DNA of 64,000 nucleotides from Pyrus communis. Taxonomy: Eukaryota > Streptophyta > Magnoliopsida > Rosales > Rosaceae. Position 1 is the stretch's first letter; every line of letters starts with the position of its first letter. Positions 45,584-57,014 of this stretch are shown here, one piece after another. The DNA is taken from NCBI RefSeq assembly GCF_963583255.1, contig NC_084809.1, positions 7,115,501 to 7,179,500 on the forward strand. Reading direction: 5' to 3'. A model generated the notes under the pieces. It did no database searches. It worked only from the letters and a program-made list of their open reading frames with translations, and was not told the origin of the DNA. The translations under genes were made by a program, and so were the position numbers.

Positions 45584-47405
45584 TCTTACTACTTATATAA
45601 AGACAAATGGTAAACTATCTTGTGTTCGGGTACATTAAAAAATCTCTTCAGTTTATCGACCCACCGTTTATCTAGATACTTCCGAGTTCCCACATTGTTT
45701 TTTTCACAGCTAAAACCCTCACCGCGCTGCTTGCCTCTACTCTCCTCGTCTTCCTCCTCGCCTCATCTGCTAAAATCTCTTCGATTCTACCAACCGCCGC
45801 AACCGTTGAGACTTGCCCAAAGGTAAATTCTTTTCTCTTCCTTACAAAATTTAATATTGATCTTGAAAATAGTGAAAACCCCATAAAACAAACTGACTTT
45901 CTCAATCGAAGATTATGATATATGTTTCTAAGCTGTTTGCCTTTGGAAAGCAAAAAAACAAACTGAGCAATTATAAGATTTGACCAAGTAAATGGTTTCG
46001 CATTTGATTATTTAGGATAATTACATGCTTGAGGATTATTAAATGATATATTTGATAAATACGTCCAATTTTAAGGTAGGAGCCTTTAGATTACAACTCA
46101 CTTTATGGTTTTGCATTACAAGACAATCTGTACTCAACTTCTTAAGTAAGTTTGGAGGAAATCTGCTCTTGGTTGATGCTCTGTCTCCGTCTTTTTTGCC
46201 TGCTTTTAATATGCTTTCTTCTGATCTCTAACTTTTAAAATTTTTTATTTTTGTTTTATTAGTTTGATTCGGAAGATTTTCAGAGAATAGCTTCAATTGA
46301 GTTAGGTTTTGTTCAATTTAATCTTATTAGTTTCATTCCAATTCAATGATTTTCCGTAGGGCTGAGTTTTCTGTTGGAGAATAAATGTTCTTCATGGTTC
46401 ATTCAACTTTGTTTTATTTTCTGATTTGGATTTTGAAATTGAGACTCCTAGCTTTGCCCTCATCAAGAAAATTTTATTGATTCCAATTGATAATTGTTAA
46501 CAGGATAGGAAAGGCATCACCAATTTGAAATCAGCTCTTCAGGTATGCATTCATTCCAGATTTAAAACATCACTTGCGTTTAGTATGTTGTTTATCATTT
46601 TTCATCATAACACCGTCATGCGGTGTTACTGTCTGTCCTTTTATCATTTTCTAGATCTGAGTTTTCTGTTGGAGAATAAATTTTCTTCATAGTTCATTCA
46701 ATTTTGTTTTATTTTCTGATTTGGATTTTGAAATTGAGACTCCTAGCTTTGCACTCATCAAGAAAATTTTATTGATTCCAATTGATAAATGTTACCAGGA
46801 TGGGAAAGGGATCACCGATTTGAAATCAACTCTTCAGGTATGCATTCATTCCATATTTAAAACATCACTTCCGTTTAGTATGTTTATCATTTTTTATCAT
46901 AACACCGTCATGCGGTGTTACTGTCCATCCTTTTAGTTGTTAAAATATGCTTTTTTGAGTTGTACATAGAACTCTTAATGTAGAATTAGTAAAATGCAGG
47001 TGCAAAATGAACGACTAATCAATATGGAAAACTTTTGAAAATGTATATAACTTTAACTTAGAAATCTCCCATTTGGATTGCACATATGCTCTTGATGCAA
47101 AGTAAATCAAATGTAATGTAACTTAAAGACTTGTTTTACCTTGTCGGTTTAGCTGTTCTGTTAATTTTTGAAATATTTAGAAATGAATGGGTTGATTTTT
47201 GATTTTATGGAATTTTCAGAAGTATCTATTATGTGCATAGTGATATATGTGTTTGTGAATGCAGTTAAGCTGTTGGTAGCTTTTGAGTATCAATTGATTA
47301 TTATGTATTGTTATTCAAACTCCCATCTCTTTTTTTGGGAAATGTTTCATATTTGCTATAAACTACGAATTTAAAACCCACAGCAGAGCATGGCACTTTT
47401 GCTAG
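45584..47405 (+). mobile_element. Helitron-like element with captured exons
   Basis: It begins TCTTACTACTTATATAAAGAC after an A and ends GGCACTTTTGCTAG before a T, with a decayed hairpin (CCCACAGCAGAGCATGG). The start and end resemble the other Helitrons here. Inside are exon-like pieces: a frame at 45620-45826 resembling an organelle-targeting leader (SRYFRVPTLFFSQLKPSPR) with a splice donor after CCCAAAG, and a short exon repeated by a tandem duplication. The parent gene was not identified. Confidence 0.65.
46364..46936. repeat. 295-bp tandem duplication containing an exon
   Basis: Copies at 46364-46658 and 46659-46936. Each includes a short exon-like piece (DRKGITNLKSALQ / DGKGITDLKSTLQ) followed by a splice donor (CAG|GTATGC). 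The preceding acceptors are AACAG and ACCAG. Confidence 0.85.
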
Positions 47406-47617
47406 TTTTGAAGCAAATGAAAACGGGAAATGTAATTCCAACTACTTAGTTGATAACACTGAATCTGATCAAGTAGAAATATTATACAAAGCAAACTTAT
47501 AGAAGCCCATTATTGTAATACAACATAACAACATATGCTGAAGCACCAGAAATCATAAAAAACATGACATTGGCCTTGAAGGCCCAAACATTTCTCTAGC
47601 CGGTTGACACATTAAGC

Positions 47618-50316
47618 TTAAGTTCTGCGTCCCCTCCTCGCCCATGTGGTTGTTGGCTTCCTCCTTCTGCTGAATTTCTCCACAAACCATTCATGCTTCT
47701 TGTCTGCCAATGTGTTTCCAGCAACCACTACCACTATTAGTCCGCTAACGACTCCCGGCAAGACTACATACCAGTCAAACACAAATGGAAATCCAGCCTC
47801 TTCATCTTCTTCAAAGCTTGATCGTGGCGGTTGCCTCGAGCTCTCAGAAGCCTCGCATTTCTTGGACAAAAGCTCTTCACACAGACCTGAGTTTCCTTGG
47901 TATGAATCTTCTAGGAATGTACCAAATTGTTGGCCAAGTGGTATAGGCCCCCAAAGATGGTTATACGACACGTTGAAGTACCCAAGGAAAGTGAGTTGTG
48001 CCAAAGTACCAGGGATCATTCCTGAGAGCTTGTTTTGAGAGAGATCCAACGATTCAAGAGCAGTCAAGTTCCCTAGAGATAAGGGGATTTGACCAGAGAG
48101 TGTTGTTGGAGAGGTTTAGCACATGGAGTGCTCCTAGACTCCCAATGATACTTGCTGGAATCTCTCCTTCAAATCTATTACTTGAGAAATCCACGAGTCT
48201 CATATCATAGGGGGTCTGAACATATCTCACTCAACACCTTTTATAGGAATTATCATCTCGTATGAAAATTGAAAGTAATATCCATATTTATTTGTGTTGT
48301 CGTTTGATGAGACTATAAAGTACCGGCTTCCCTTGTTCGTGACAACATATTTCATGAAATTCCAGTTCTCTATGTACTTAGAAGGCAACATACCTGAAAA
48401 TAGATTGTTGGATAAATCAATGATTAGTTGGAGGCTTCCCAATTATCCCATAAAATGCATTCGACCCTAAAATGAGACCCCTCAATACTGGAAGTACCCC
48501 TAACCAAGAAGGGAAGATGTCACTGATCTGATTGTTGCCAATGTGAAGATACTCTAATTGAGTGCAATCGGCCATTGATCTTGGTGGCATCCCCTGTAAC
48601 TGATTATAACCCAACCCAATAAATTTCAAACTATTTTTGTTAGCACAAAATGGAGGAATATCGCCATGGAAAGAATTAAACATCAAATGCAGTTTTTCCA
48701 AGCTACTGGACTTCCCCAAACACTCTGGAAGCATGCCACTCAGGTTGTTGTTGCCCAAATTAAGAACTTGAAGATAATTCAAGTTGCAGAACAATGGTGA
48801 AACTTCTCCACTATAATTATTGTTGTCGACCATGTAAATCGTGATAAATTGTGGTGGAATTGGCAATGACCCTTGTAACCGATTATAAGCAAGATTAAAC
48901 AATTGTAGATTTTTCCATGGAAGAGTGACTGGATTCTCCTCAAAGCCTGTTAAGAAGTTAGAGTTGAGGTCGAGATTGACCAAAGTTTCTCTAGTTACAC
49001 ACCAGAGCCATTTTGGTATTTGGCCATGAATGTTGTTACCAGCAAGGTCTAGATCTCCCAATTCGTATTGATTTTTCAAAAATTCTGGAAACTCTGTCAA
49101 GTTGCATTCACCCAAATCTAGAATTTCGAACTTTGGAAAAGAAGCACTCGAACCAGATTTGACATGCACGGATAACTTGTTGTACGATAAACGAAGTGCC
49201 TTCAACTTTTTGAGGTTGGAAAACTCATCAAACTCAATTAATCCACTCAAATTATTAGCATTAAGGTCAAGAAATTCAAGATTTCTGAGGTGGAAAAGCG
49301 ACTTAGGAACTGCTCCTTGCAAATCGTTGAAGCCGAGCAGCAGATGAGTTAATTGGGTAAGGTTTCCGAATGAAGATGGAACATGGGAATCAAAACCACA
49401 GTCTGAGATAGCAAAGTAATTTAAGGAATAAAGGTTTCCGATAGAACTAGGAAGTTCACCAGAGAACTTTGTCTCTGAAACAACCAATGTTTTGAAGGAA
49501 TTGGTCCTGTTAAAAGTAGGAAAATAACCATTTAGGTCTGTGTTCGAATATAATCTAAGCTCCTCTAGGTTTGGTAGGTGGAAAATTCCTATTGGGAATT
49601 CCCCATACAACCCACAGTAGCTTAGATTGAGAGATGTGAGAAAAGATGCATTGACCAAGATATCAGGCACAGTGGAGTATATGCCTACATAACTGAGATG
49701 AAGTTGTTTTATGCTGGTCAAGTTTTGGACTAGGGATTCTCATGTTGGACTTCCTAAGCTCCAAACCATTATTTTGAGACAGATCAAGGGTAGACAGTTT
49801 GGATAGTTTTGAAATTTCAGATGGAATTTGGCCAGAAAATGCAGATAGTGAAAGGTTGAGATAGGATAGACTCGAAAGGTCATGGCCCAATCTCAATGGT
49901 ATTTCAGACGAATTGCAGTCGTTGTCTGAGAGGTCAAGCATCTGCAAGTGAACAAGTCGGAAGAGGGTGCTGTTGGAATTGATAGAACCATAGAGACAGC
50001 TGCTCTTGAGGTCAATGCCAATGACACGCCCAGACTCCGCATGGCACTCGACACCATCCCACGAACAACAGTTACTCTGATTTTGATCTCCTTCTCGAGC
50101 CCAAGATAATACCTTCGGATAAGCAAAAGGAGATCTAGAAGCTGACTTGTCTATCGTAAAGCTTTTCTTGAATTGTAACAAGAAGGAATGCTCGTCAGCA
50201 TGGCAAAGTGTCTGTGTCTGAGTCTGCACATATGAAAAACAGTGAGTAGCATTGAGTAATAGCAAAAGAAGACAATGCAAACAGGTAAATTTGGACAACA
50301 AAGATTCCATTTTCAT
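47618..50316 (-). pseudogene. RLP2: frameshifted paralogue of RLP1
   Basis: Same domain order as RLP1: signal peptide, cap with CCSWDGVEC, LRRs, island, C-terminal cap, transmembrane helix and basic tail (RRGRRT, TAA at 47618-47620). Lesions against RLP1: a 1-bp gain in GGG at 49733-49735; an in-frame loss of about 80 residues between two LTQL-encoding sites near 49350; a 23-bp deletion at 48420-48424; a 1-bp loss near 48228; and a 2-bp loss near 48098. The first shift truncates the product at about 217 residues. That would leave the cap and a few LRRs as a secreted protein if expressed. The promoter TATA is retained. Long uninterrupted frames between lesions point to recent death. Confidence 0.93.
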
Positions 50317-50385
50317 GGCAGTGTGTTTCTGGTTATAGGAAATATTGTTTTATGGCTCTCATATAATTAAGAGTAGAATTTAACT

Positions 50386-50394
50386 CCTTTTATA
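50386..50394 (-). promoter_or_regulatory. TATA box of RLP2
   Basis: Minus-strand TATAAAAGG at the same distance from the ATG as in RLP1. Confidence 0.6.
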
Positions 50395-50544
50395 GACACA
50401 ACTCATGCAAAGCATAAATAAATAAAAAAGCATGAGTCGATTGATTAGTGGGTGATGAATTGATGTCTCAATCAATTGAAGACTTGGAAGTCATGAATTG
50501 ATTAGTCGATTGATTAGTGATGAATTGATGAATTGCAACGGCTC

Positions 50545-52413
50545 TAGCTAGCCTAGCTACTATAGGAAAGCTTTGCGTATCTATTAGGCAACCTCAATTG
50601 AAGTCAAGCGATTAAGGACAAGGGTATTAAAAATTCGGCAAATTTTTTCTCTAACTTTTGAAAATCGTTATAAGCGTTAAAAAAAGTATCATTTTACACT
50701 CTTTTTTCTTTATTTTTCACTAAAGCCTCTTTGTCTAGGATTGAATTGGAACATGTAACTCTTGAAGGTAGAATATAGATTACTCATTAAAGAAACTTAT
50801 CAATTTCAATCAATCCGCTCAAAAAATGGGAGAATTAGTGCCACGCCCTGATCTTGAGAATCCTCTAGAAACATGCTAACATTTGGAACATCAAAACATG
50901 ATGGGAAAATCAATAAACAAGACACCACAAAGTCCACATTAGATAATCAGCGGAAAGATAGTTTCTGATAAATACTAGTTCACTGTTGAAAGCTGAAAAC
51001 AATTACCAATTAAATTTCCTTTATTCAATCCTTCAAAAGAAATCTGAAAATTGAAAACTAAAAATCAAAGAGAAATGTTGTAAACACTCTAGTTTTCTAA
51101 CCGTACACACATCTGTTTAATCCTAGTCGTTGTTTTTGTTTCATCTGTTCAATGCACTGATTAGATATAATGACGTGTGTGTAATAGGAGAGACAAGTGT
51201 GTGGTTATTTCCCAAAAGGATAGGGCAATAAATTGGTATGAATTTGTTATTTACCAAATTCGAGTCTAAATTCTCTTATTTACAATTAAAGAGTAATATC
51301 ACTAAATCGCAGTACTAAATGACTTCATTTCTCAAAATTAAAAACTAAAAATTTAGGTCATCAAAAGGACTCTTATTTTTTCAGATTATGATGTATGTTT
51401 TTGTTTTTATTTATTTTTATGTCCGGATTAAATATGCTTAGGATCTCACATAATTAAAGGTGGAGAAATCGACGTCCCTTTTTTTGTAGACAGTATATAC
51501 AAAGTTGTTTCTTTCAATGAGCTACGGGAGCTATGGACTACAAAAGAATCCAAAAAAATAGTGATCCTAAACATACAAGAAGTCAAGACGGTGGAGAAAT
51601 GGGTGGTGATCGTGAATATAATAATTTGCTCAGACCATCGCTTCAAGACTTAAAGTCAAGTCATCGTTTAATAAAATCAGCCCATCCCCATCACTTGAAG
51701 ACTAGACGTCATTCATTGTTTGCATGTAATAATTTACAAACTCGATCATTTAGTTTAATATGTATGTTTGTTTGATCTTAAAGAATGTGAACATAATACT
51801 TTGAGCAGATAAAATCACTTGAAGACTTGCAGTCAAGTCGTCGTTTGCATATGTGACTCATCTCAATGCTTATTTATCTTTTTAATACAGGTTCTAATTC
51901 TGTGTATATATACTCCATACCTCAATTTATTTATCGTTATACTTACTTATCTCATGTTAATTACATGAGTTGAAGTTCTTCCATGTAGTAGGATTTACAA
52001 TATATACACACAATTTATTCAATAGTACGTGAATATTAATTAATTTAGCCTTCAATTTAGGTTTAGTATTTTATTTTCTCGAGCTTTGCACGCATAACAA
52101 TCAATTAATTGTCACTCCTACTAATAAAAATGTCACTGAGGCTCCTATCTCTTTCATAAACAAAGTAACTTTTGTTCCACTAATCACAGGGATGAGGTCT
52201 CGTGAACCAGATTATAAGCCACTGATCATCAACATAAACGTTCTTGTCGAGCTAACCATGCATTCAAAGTGACAGGCTGACAAATCGATGGAAGTCTTTC
52301 GAAGTCAGCTAATATCCTATTCAGCACTTACACATATTTTTGGGTGCTCACAATATTAATTATATATTGCAGGATTTAACATGATTAATTTTATAGATAA
52401 AGTTTTAAAAAAG
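50545..52413. other. Unit 2 upstream spacer with extra DNA, no gene
   Basis: To about 51180 it aligns with 5580-6245. From about 51180 to 52370 it is unit 2-specific, including a block (51430-51760) repeated at 53405-53690. Short frames such as 51533-51775 are repeated in part at 53500-53632 and look noncoding. Confidence 0.55.
51430..51760. repeat. Direct repeat, partner at 53405-53690
   Basis: Both copies run from ACATAATTAAAGGTGGAGAA through TTTCTTTCAATGAGCT to CTTGAAGACT. Unit 1 (about 6405-6500) has one shorter copy, lacking about 200 bp in the middle. Confidence 0.8.
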
Positions 52414-53309
52414 GAACAATTTGGATGCAGTCCCTAACTATCAATATTTTTTTTATTGAAACTTTGTCTGTTTTTAATTTTTGATTGAAGTCCCTGACAT
52501 TAATGTAATAGTATAAGTTACTATATCTTTTAAATTAAAAATTAAATTTGTATTTGTTTATATTAATGAGATTTTAAATAAAATTCATAATTTGTGGGAT
52601 TAAAAATAATAAAATATAAATTATACTCTCTTTCTTATATTGTGTGTGTGTGTGTGTGTATGGGTACATTTATCAAAATTAACAAAAAAAAATTATTGTA
52701 CCAAAACATGAGTACATTCTTCAAAACACAGAAAGAAGAAGATATTAGGCTTAATAACATTAGTACATTGCTTCGATTAAACTTGACATAGATACATTCT
52801 CAAATCAACGAAAAAGAATGTACCCATATAAGTTTAAAAATGGATTAAAAATTTTTGAATAGATTTTATATTAAAAAATTGGGTACATTTTATATAAAAC
52901 TTTTTGTACATTTTATATTAAAAAAGGGTACATTTTACATATAACAAATTGGTATATTTAAGAATGGGTACATTTAAGATTAAAAAACATTGAAAATTAT
53001 ATGAATGGTTACATTTAAGATTAAAAAATTGAGAATCCTTTTATAAAAACTAATGGGTACAAACTTATTCTAATTTAATTTTTTATTTATTTTGGAAATG
53101 TTTGAATTGACAATTAAATAGGAGTTTAATAGAGGTGTGAGTATTAAAACCCTAAATCAATTACTAGTTTTATTTTAAAAAATTATGTAATGAACATGTA
53201 AATTCATTGTCACATTAATGCTAGGGACTTCAATCAAAATTTGAAAACTAATAAGGTCTCAATCAATGAACATTAGTAACTAGGGACCTGATACTAATTT
53301 TTTTTCTTC
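52414..53309. mobile_element. Non-autonomous TIR element, about 0.9 kb
   Basis: The ends are inverted repeats of about 90 bp, with GTCCCTA near each tip and TTTTGATTGAAGTCCCT further in. The interior has many GGGTACATTT motifs. Unit 1 has the uninterrupted site near 6290-6300. The target duplication is in an A-run (AAAAAA) and cannot be sized. Confidence 0.8.
52640..52658. repeat. (TG)n microsatellite
   Basis: About nine TG dinucleotides inside the 0.9-kb TIR element. Confidence 0.9.
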
Positions 53310-54338
53310 AAAAAATATCTTATACAAGATTAAAAATTAATTTTAATTCCTAGACTCTATTTAATGTCAACATATGTATTCAATAACTATCTGTTTTATT
53401 TATAATTTTATATGCTTAGGACCTCACATAATTAAAGGTGGAGAAATCGACGTCCCTTTTTTGTAGACAGTATAAGTTGTTTCTTTCAATGAGCTTGGGG
53501 AGCTATGGACTACAAAAGAATACGGAAAATAGTGATCATAATTCTAAACATACAAGAAGTCGAGAAGGTGGAGAAATGGGCGGTGATAAGGTGAACATAA
53601 GAATTTGTTCAGACCATCACTCGAAGACTTGAAGTCAAGTGATCGTTTGATAAGATCAGCCCATCGCCATCATTTGAAGACTTGTTCGACCAAAAAACGA
53701 AAAAAAAAAAGACTTGAAGTCAAGTCATCGTGTGCATGTAATAATTATTATGTTCACCTTTGAACACAAGAAAAAAAGAAAACCATCTCACTTTAAGACT
53801 GAAAATTTCCGTACTCATATCTAAAACGAAATCTTAACATATACGAGTAAAAATTTCACCGGTGTTCTAAGCTAGTTACAAATACCATACCATTATTCAT
53901 CCGACCCCCTTAGTTGCAAATACCATACCATTATAGGCGTTTCAATCACCACGGCGCGTAACCTACAGAAATAAAAAGAAACGCAAATATGATGAGGAGA
54001 GCTACTTTCCAGCAAAAAGAAGTAAAGGAAGAAGCAAAAGAAGCGGCTGTGGAGATAGTCTTTACACAAGTGAAACATACTATCTTTGTCAGAAGCATGA
54101 TTTGAGAGTGAATCTGTCATTAATTACTCTTGTTACTATTCTCCAATAGACTCTTTCATGTTTCCACTCAATTTTCATTACAAAGAAGTATTATGTCAGG
54201 CTGAGTCCTCTCCGAACCGCATGAGATAGTTGCCCATCATGCAAAGTGACTTTTTGTTCTCACCAATCTGATCATTTTCTTTCCACCATTACTAGTCATC
54301 CACTAGCAAAGTTGTCTCCAAAAGGGAAGGATTTGATG

Positions 54339-54342
<4 letters not shown>

Positions 54343-54374
<32 letters not shown>
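54343..54374. repeat. (GA)n microsatellite
   Basis: Sixteen GA dinucleotides where unit 1 has only GAGAGATAGAGATGG (about 7236). Confidence 0.9.
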
Positions 54375-54377
<3 letters not shown>

Positions 54378-54595
54378 TTACATGATTTTATAGGCTAGGG
54401 TTTAATATTTTTATTTTCTTTAATCATCAAGACAAAAAGGTCATTGGATCACTGTGGTTTAACTTGTTTTCTATACCTTGTATTGTTTTGTTTTTCCTCA
54501 AAGTCACTCATTGTTTTAACAAGGGTTTAAAATTTCTTCGATACATTTGATATTTTCATGGAAATATCCAAAAATCATATAAAGATATGGAGATT

Positions 54596-54621
54596 GGGGG
54601 GGGGGGGGGGGGGGGGGGGGG
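54596..54621. repeat. Homopolymer of 26 G
   Basis: An uninterrupted G run. The aligned position in unit 1 (7478-7486) has nine G. Confidence 0.95.
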
Positions 54622-56164
54622 TGAAGTACTCTTAAGTTTAGAATAAAATCGACATATATCATCTATATTTTTTTATACATCTGTTAAATATCGAAAAAAA
54701 TCTTATATTTCATCCAAACCAATGTTTAAGAATTCCCAATGTTTCATTTTAAGTTTTCATTATTTCCATAGAAAACAACTGATATTCGATATGTCCGTCG
54801 ATATTTCCACAAATTTGCTTATCGATATTTTCACGGTCACAGATATTTTAAGCAACAAAAATGCCTTTGGTTGAAGCTTCCTCCAACTTGTGTCTCAATT
54901 GTTTAGGAATGTGACTATAACAAACACCTCCAAACACTTTGTGGTAATAGTCAAAGGCGTATAATTTGGTTCAAGACTATAAGAGCAAAAATATGGTTTC
55001 ACACTAATCCCATGACGAGAATGTTTGAGGTGATAGTGAAAGGCGTGTAATTTGGTTCAAGACTTTAAGCCTTAAAAGTGGATCCATGCATACGACTAGA
55101 AGGGAGATGGAAGAGGCGGGGAAAGGAGGTACTTGGGAGCCGCCGACTCCGGTCAAAGCTCCGACTACTATTTTATTTTTTATTTTTTACAACTTTATTC
55201 TTTAAAAGGATAAAATGAAAACTTTGAATTTTGCTAAGTAATAACAAAAAATTAATTAAGTGCAAATGGTAAAAAAAAATTAATGTTAAGGAGAGGAGGA
55301 GGGTTTGGAACTATTTCAATAATTTGGAAATTGAGAGTTTTAAACTCATAATGCATGGGTAGAGATCAAACACCATATCCAATAGGATATTTGAGCACAT
55401 GCAAGTGTAGATAGTAAATCCCAAGTCTTATAGTGTTAATATCCGTGATAGGTGATCACTACCTAGAGTTAAGATACGGTCCTGCTTGGTATATCTGCGA
55501 TGGGGGACTGTACATATAATAGGGGTGATCATACTTGGTATATCCACGATGGGTGATCATTGCCTGCACGATTAAACTATGCCTATGGTTCTGCTTGGTA
55601 TATCCGCAATGGGGGACCATACACATTTTAGGAGTGACCATGCTTGGTATATCCGCAATGGGTGATCATTACCTAGAGTTAGAATGTCACGCCCCGATCC
55701 CGACATACGTCCAGGATCGACATGTGACATCATCAAAACCCGTATATCTAACATACACCGCCTCCGGGATATGTACCAAGCACATCTCGAGCCTCGAATT
55801 GCATAGTGATTATTCGTATACTTTATGGCTGCATTTAACATCCTCGTTAGACTGCTTATGTACCCTCAATATGGATCAAGCCATTCGTAGTTCACCCTTC
55901 ACTACACTCAAAAAATTATCACATAAATCGCTATGTCTTAACAATATATCACAATGCATATCATGCAATATTAAAAAATACAAATGACAAGCACAATCAT
56001 ATTCTCTAACCATATTGATCAACGAGTCTAATCACAATGCCAACAATCACATCATCAATAACACATACAATTCATCGAAATGCAGGGCTAGAGTGACACA
56101 GTTTGGCCGAAGCCTACATTTTTGAAGCTGAAATCAAATCCAAGGAACCAACAAGTCAAATGAT

Positions 56165-56660
56165 GTGATTTTCAGACCATTCAACGAAATCCATCAACAT
56201 CGGGTTTCAGACCACTCAACGGAATCAACCAGGATACGATTCCGGACCACCACTCAACGGAATCGCGGAGTAGAAGGGATTCTGGACCATCACTCAACGG
56301 AATCGCGAAGTAGAAAAGATTACGAACCATCACTCAACGGAATCCAAGTGGATATGATTCCGGACCATCACTCAACGAAATCCAAATGGATACGATTCTA
56401 GACCATTAACGGAATCCAAACCAAGATACGATTCTGGACCATCACTCAACGAAATCGCTGAATAGAAGGGATTCCAGACCATCACTCAACGAAATCAGGG
56501 AATATAAGGGATTCTGAACCATCACTCAATGGAATCGTGGAATAGAAGGGATTCTAGACCATCACTCAATAAAATCCAGACAGAGCAGGGAACCAAACCA
56601 CTCAACGGAACTCCAGCGGAAACCCAATCCTGGATCACTCCACTGAACCAAGCGGAGGGC
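56165..56660. repeat. About 40-bp minisatellite in the solo LTR
   Basis: About ten degenerate copies of a block with GGACCATCACTCAACGGAAT followed by a variable GATTC-containing tail. The inverse phrase (GGATTCCGTTGAGTGGTCC) occurs once in the older LTR near 10290. Confidence 0.85.
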
Positions 56661-56866
56661 CAAGGAACATATCAACGGCTCAAAAACAAGACATGAAACA
56701 AGAAATGTAATAAAGCACAAGGTACACAATTAGAACGGCTCAACAAAACGTGAAATGAAATAATGAAACGAGATATGAAACAAGTTTCAAAGAAACAAAC
56801 CCCATGACAATGGTTAACAGCCCACTACTAGCCCTTACATTTCATCATATCATACCATTTATGCAA

Positions 56867-57014
56867 GGGGTGTGCTATCCACACACCCTATTTTACTTCT
56901 CACATACTCCTTGATAATTTATGTCTGTTGATCTTCTTCAATTCATCTGATCCGATGGCCAAAAATTAAAAAGGTGTGTGAGAAATAAAATGGGGTGTGT
57001 GGATATCACACCCC
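56867..57014. mobile_element. 148-bp Mutator-type MITE
   Basis: Inverted ends GGGGTGTGCTATCCACACAC / GGGGTGTGATATCCACACAC with perfect 9-bp flanks TTTATGCAA (56858-56866, 57015-57023). Nested in the solo LTR. Confidence 0.92.

Larger units (their letters stand above)
53310..55439. other. Unit 2 first module copy, no gene
   Basis: Aligns with 6296-8395 of unit 1. Contains (GA)n at 54343-54374 and the 26-G run. No coding sequence recognised. Confidence 0.6.

Noticed and set aside
56165..56401. 78-codon frame with repeated His-Ser-Thr-Glu motifs
   Set aside because: It is a translation of the minisatellite inside the solo LTR. The frame breaks as repeat lengths vary.
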